From: Pseudomonas sp. B20(2017)
Lineage (GTDB): Bacteria; Pseudomonadota; Gammaproteobacteria; Pseudomonadales; Pseudomonadaceae
Reading direction: 5' to 3'
Assembly (NCBI RefSeq): GCF_002113125.1
Contig: NZ_NEJP01000015.1
Span: 124,001-188,000, forward strand
Length of the DNA: 64,000 nt
The position numbers were made by a program, and so were the translations under genes. Below, piece by piece: positions 61,929 to 64,000 of the stretch (within the stretch, counting starts at the first letter, position 1; each line of letters starts with the position of its first letter). Below the pieces are notes generated by a model, which did not search any database, was not told where the DNA came from, and saw only the letters and a program-made list of their open reading frames with translations.

Positions 61929-62366
61929 ATGCCAAACTACATCCCATTACCGACACCTAATGCTTATTACTATACAACCTCTCCAAACAACAACACCCAA
62001 GTACACCAAAGCATTGGATTTAACCGAAACGACCCAAACAACGTAGCCTATACTCTTTATGGCTTAACCATGGCAACACATATTAAAGACTCTGGCTTCA
62101 ACATACTTACCGATGTATATACGAGCTTTCAGAAAGGAGATATTTTAAGCGTTGAAGCCGTAAACCTGAGCAAAGGACCCAATGCATATAAATCGTCATT
62201 CCAACTCCCGATTGCCTATGCCGGCCCCGCACGATTTTATTTCACCACAGCAGAGATGCTAAAACTGGGTATCGGAAATATACGAATCACCTGCGATATA
62301 TACTCGGCATTATTAGACACCTACTGGGTACCCAACTCGTACAGCGTAACATTCGTCTCCCCCTAA
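61929..62366 (+). CDS. Orphan AT-rich hypothetical protein
   Basis: A 145-residue protein starting MPNYIPLPTPNAYYYTTSPN, rich in Tyr, Asn, Ser and Thr, with predicted beta-strand character (for example SSFQLPIAYAGPARFYF and NIRITCDIYSALLDTYWV). No signal peptide or membrane segment. It could be an Ig-like or lectin-type beta-sandwich, but I do not recognise it. A GTG five codons upstream is an alternative start, and no good ribosome site is seen for either. Codon use is strongly AT-biased compared with every neighbour, suggesting recent acquisition. Confidence 0.6.
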   Translation: MPNYIPLPTPNAYYYTTSPNNNTQVHQSIGFNRNDPNNVAYTLYGLTMATHIKDSGFNILTDVYTSFQKGDILSVEAVNLSKGPNAYKSSFQLPIAYAGPARFYFTTAEMLKLGIGNIRITCDIYSALLDTYWVPNSYSVTFVSP

Positions 62367-62536
62367 ACTAATTAACATAAAATAAAAAAGGTCATACACA
62401 ATCCAAACAAAACGGAGACCAACTCATTTAACCGCTGACCTCACACTAAAACCTTTCGGCCAAGACAATCCAGACTTTGTCCTTTGTAGGTGGCATTTCA
62501 CGCAGCAAAAAAGAGTTCGCTATGAAAACTCATGGC

Positions 62537-62563
62537 AAAAAAAACCCGCCTCACGGCGGGTTT
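62537..62563 (-). terminator. Terminator of fba
   Basis: Stem AAACCCGCC / GGCGGGTTT (9 bp, TCAC loop) with a run of A on the plus strand, hence T on the minus strand. It lies 27 bp beyond the fba stop. Confidence 0.92.
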
Positions 62564-62589
62564 CTTTCAAATCAGCTCAACACCCAGTC

Positions 62590-63654
62590 TCAATTGACCT
62601 TGGCGTTCAACTCACCCTTCAGATAACGCTGATACATGCTTTCCAGCGAGATCGGCTTGATCTTCGAAGCATTGCCGGCAGTACCGAAAGCTTCGTAACG
62701 AGCGATACATACATCGCGCATCGCCTTGACGGTTTCGCCGAAGAATTTACGTGGGTCGAACTCGCTCGGGTTGGTGGCCATCAGGCGACGCATTGCGCCA
62801 GTGGATGCCAGACGCAGGTCGGTGTCGATGTTGACCTTGCGCACGCCGTGCTTGATGCCTTCGACGATTTCTTCAACCGGTACGCCGTAGGTTTCTTTGA
62901 TGTCGCCGCCGTACTGGTTGATGATCGCCAGCCACTCTTGCGGAACCGATGAGGAACCGTGCATCACCAGGTGGGTGTTAGGGATGCGTTTGTGGATTTC
63001 CTTGATGCGGTCGATGGCCAGCACGTCGCCGGTAGGTGGCTTGGTGAACTTGTAAGCGCCGTGGCTGGTGCCGATGGCGATGGCCAGGGCGTCGACCTGA
63101 GTCTTCTTGACGAAGTCAGCGGCTTCTTCCGGGTCGGTCAGCATCTGGCTGTGATCCAGAACGCCTTCGGCGCCGATGCCGTCTTCTTCACCGGCCATGC
63201 CGGTTTCCAGCGAACCCAGGCAGCCCAGCTCGCCTTCAACCGAAACGCCGCAGGCGTGAGCCATGGCAACGGTTTGTTGAGTTACGCGAACGTTGTATTC
63301 GTAGTCGGTCGGCGTTTTGCCGTCTTCGCCGAGGGAGCCGTCCATCATCACCGAGCTGAAGCCCAGCTGGATCGAGCGCTGGCAGACGTCAGGGCTGGTG
63401 CCGTGGTCCTGGTGCATGCACACCGGGATGTGCGGGAATTCTTCGATCGCCGCCAGGATCAGGTGACGCAGGAACGGGGCGCCGGCGTATTTGCGGGCAC
63501 CGGCCGAAGCCTGAACGATCACCGGGGAGTCAGTCTTGTCAGCGGCTTCCATGATGGCGCGCATCTGCTCAAGGTTGTTGACGTTGAAGGCTGGAACGCC
63601 GTAGCCGAACTCGGCTGCGTGGTCCAGCATCTGGCGCATGCTGATAAGTGCCAT
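62590..63654 (-). CDS. fba: Fructose-bisphosphate aldolase, class II
   Basis: Zinc-dependent aldolase of 354 residues cleaving fructose 1,6-bisphosphate in glycolysis and reversing it in gluconeogenesis. Class II signatures: AFNVNNLEQMRAIMEAADKTDSPVIVQAS, the zinc-ligand region CMHQDHGTSPD, LAIAIGTSHGAYKF, LVMHGSSSVP and KVNIDTDLRLA. The Calvin-cycle-type subgroup length (about 354) fits Pseudomonas Fda. GGGAGAGA precedes ATG 63654. It stands apart from the betaine genes. Confidence 0.97.
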   Translation of the reverse strand: MALISMRQMLDHAAEFGYGVPAFNVNNLEQMRAIMEAADKTDSPVIVQASAGARKYAGAPFLRHLILAAIEEFPHIPVCMHQDHGTSPDVCQRSIQLGFSSVMMDGSLGEDGKTPTDYEYNVRVTQQTVAMAHACGVSVEGELGCLGSLETGMAGEEDGIGAEGVLDHSQMLTDPEEAADFVKKTQVDALAIAIGTSHGAYKFTKPPTGDVLAIDRIKEIHKRIPNTHLVMHGSSSVPQEWLAIINQYGGDIKETYGVPVEEIVEGIKHGVRKVNIDTDLRLASTGAMRRLMATNPSEFDPRKFFGETVKAMRDVCIARYEAFGTAGNASKIKPISLESMYQRYLKGELNAKVN

Positions 63655-63790
63655 TGTGTGTCTCTCTCCCGGTTTGGGTCGTTAATCGTGCCAGCCTGCC
63701 GGAGCGGCGGCGGCTATTCAAGTGATTGCAGATCGGGGGTCGGCCCCGGTCCGGTGATTCGGTATTACTCGATTCTTGATTCTGCCCGGC

Positions 63791-63882
63791 CCCTGTGGGA
63801 GCGAGCCTGCTCGCGACAGCATTCTTGCAGTCAACCATGCAGTGACTGTTACACCGCTATCGCGAGCAGGCTCGCTCCCACA
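63791..63882. repeat. REP palindrome pair
   Basis: Opposed copies with GCCTGCTCGCGA cores between fba and the partial gene at the right edge. Confidence 0.9.
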
Positions 63883-63902
63883 ATGGGTCCGTGGTGTTTC
63901 AA

Positions 63903-64000
63903 TTACTGCGCTTTGCAGCCGCGGCCGATCAGATCATTGGTAGCGACCCAATAAACCAGGCCTTCATTACCTTTGATGTGAAACGCCAGCATGTCGTCGC
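63903..64000 (-). CDS. 3' end of an unidentified protein gene
   Basis: Only the last 32 residues are visible, ending LVYWVATNDLIGRGCKAQ and a TAA stop at 63903-63905. The rest lies beyond the right edge. The tail suggests a small protein, perhaps periplasmic, but nothing can be assigned. The gene reads in the same direction as fba and lies upstream of it. Confidence 0.6.
   Translation of the reverse strand, partial: DDMLAFHIKGNEGLVYWVATNDLIGRGCKAQ

Noticed and set aside
61777..62046. 89-codon frame overlapping the orphan AT-rich gene
   Set aside because: Threonine-rich translation without features, and the overlapping 145-residue frame has better coding character; neither has a clear ribosome site.

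Overview
The window is a gene-dense, GC-rich chromosome segment from a Pseudomonas of the fluorescens group. The evidence is the pseudomonad set of choline, glycine-betaine and carnitine catabolism genes in a familiar order, the very frequent intergenic palindromes of the GTGGGAGCGRGCTTGCYCGCGA type, and homologues such as GbdR, CdhR, DgcAB, GbcAB and CbcXWV. No rRNA, tRNA, CRISPR array, prophage or insertion sequence was seen.

Layout. 1-6609 (glycine/serine end): 5' part of soxB, glyA, a TraX-like membrane protein, a threonine aldolase, an SDR, and gbcB. 6891-8183: gbcA, divergent from gbcB. 8291-15045: a three-gene minus-strand operon (GMC oxidoreductase/hydrolase fusion, membrane-anchored dihaem cytochrome c, metallophosphoesterase). 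15046-16132: a 1.1-kb non-coding region holding diverged tandem repeats, each with a perfect DnaA box. 16133-23899: the dimethylglycine demethylation operon (dipeptidase, small conserved protein, dgcA, dgcB, etfA, etfB). 24134-25219: three small genes. 25358-31301: carnitine locus (cdhR; caiX, cdhC, cdhA, cdhB, gamma-butyrobetaine hydroxylase). 31703-38531: a small hypothetical gene, gbdR, sdaB and the quaternary-amine ABC transporter cbcXWV. 38727-45188: betT, then betI-betB-betA behind a perfect BetI-type palindrome. 45473-59858: mixed housekeeping and accessory genes (TldD/TldE-like pair, mdtD, dbpA, a BaiN-type flavoprotein, yccS, a periplasmic binding protein, elaA, a YgjP-type peptidase, a GGDEF/EAL response regulator). 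60209-64000: a PL7 alginate-lyase-like protein, a DUF6124 gene with a structured leader, an AT-rich patch with an orphan gene, fba, and the 3' end of an unidentified gene.

How it works together. Choline enters by BetT or CbcXWV and is oxidised by BetA and BetB to glycine betaine. GbcAB demethylates betaine to dimethylglycine, DgcAB with its own ETF pair gives sarcosine, and SoxBDAG (only soxB visible) gives glycine. GlyA makes serine, and SdaB deaminates serine to pyruvate. gamma-Butyrobetaine and carnitine join at glycine betaine through GbbH, CdhA, CdhC and CdhB. GbdR and CdhR are the AraC-family activators of these pathways, and BetI is the choline-responsive repressor.

Most unusual items: the DnaA-box tandem array at 15.3-16.0 kb, with three more perfect boxes inside the neighbouring etf genes; the GMC/hydrolase fusion operon; the DUF6124 leader with mutually exclusive pairings; and an AT-rich orphan-gene patch.
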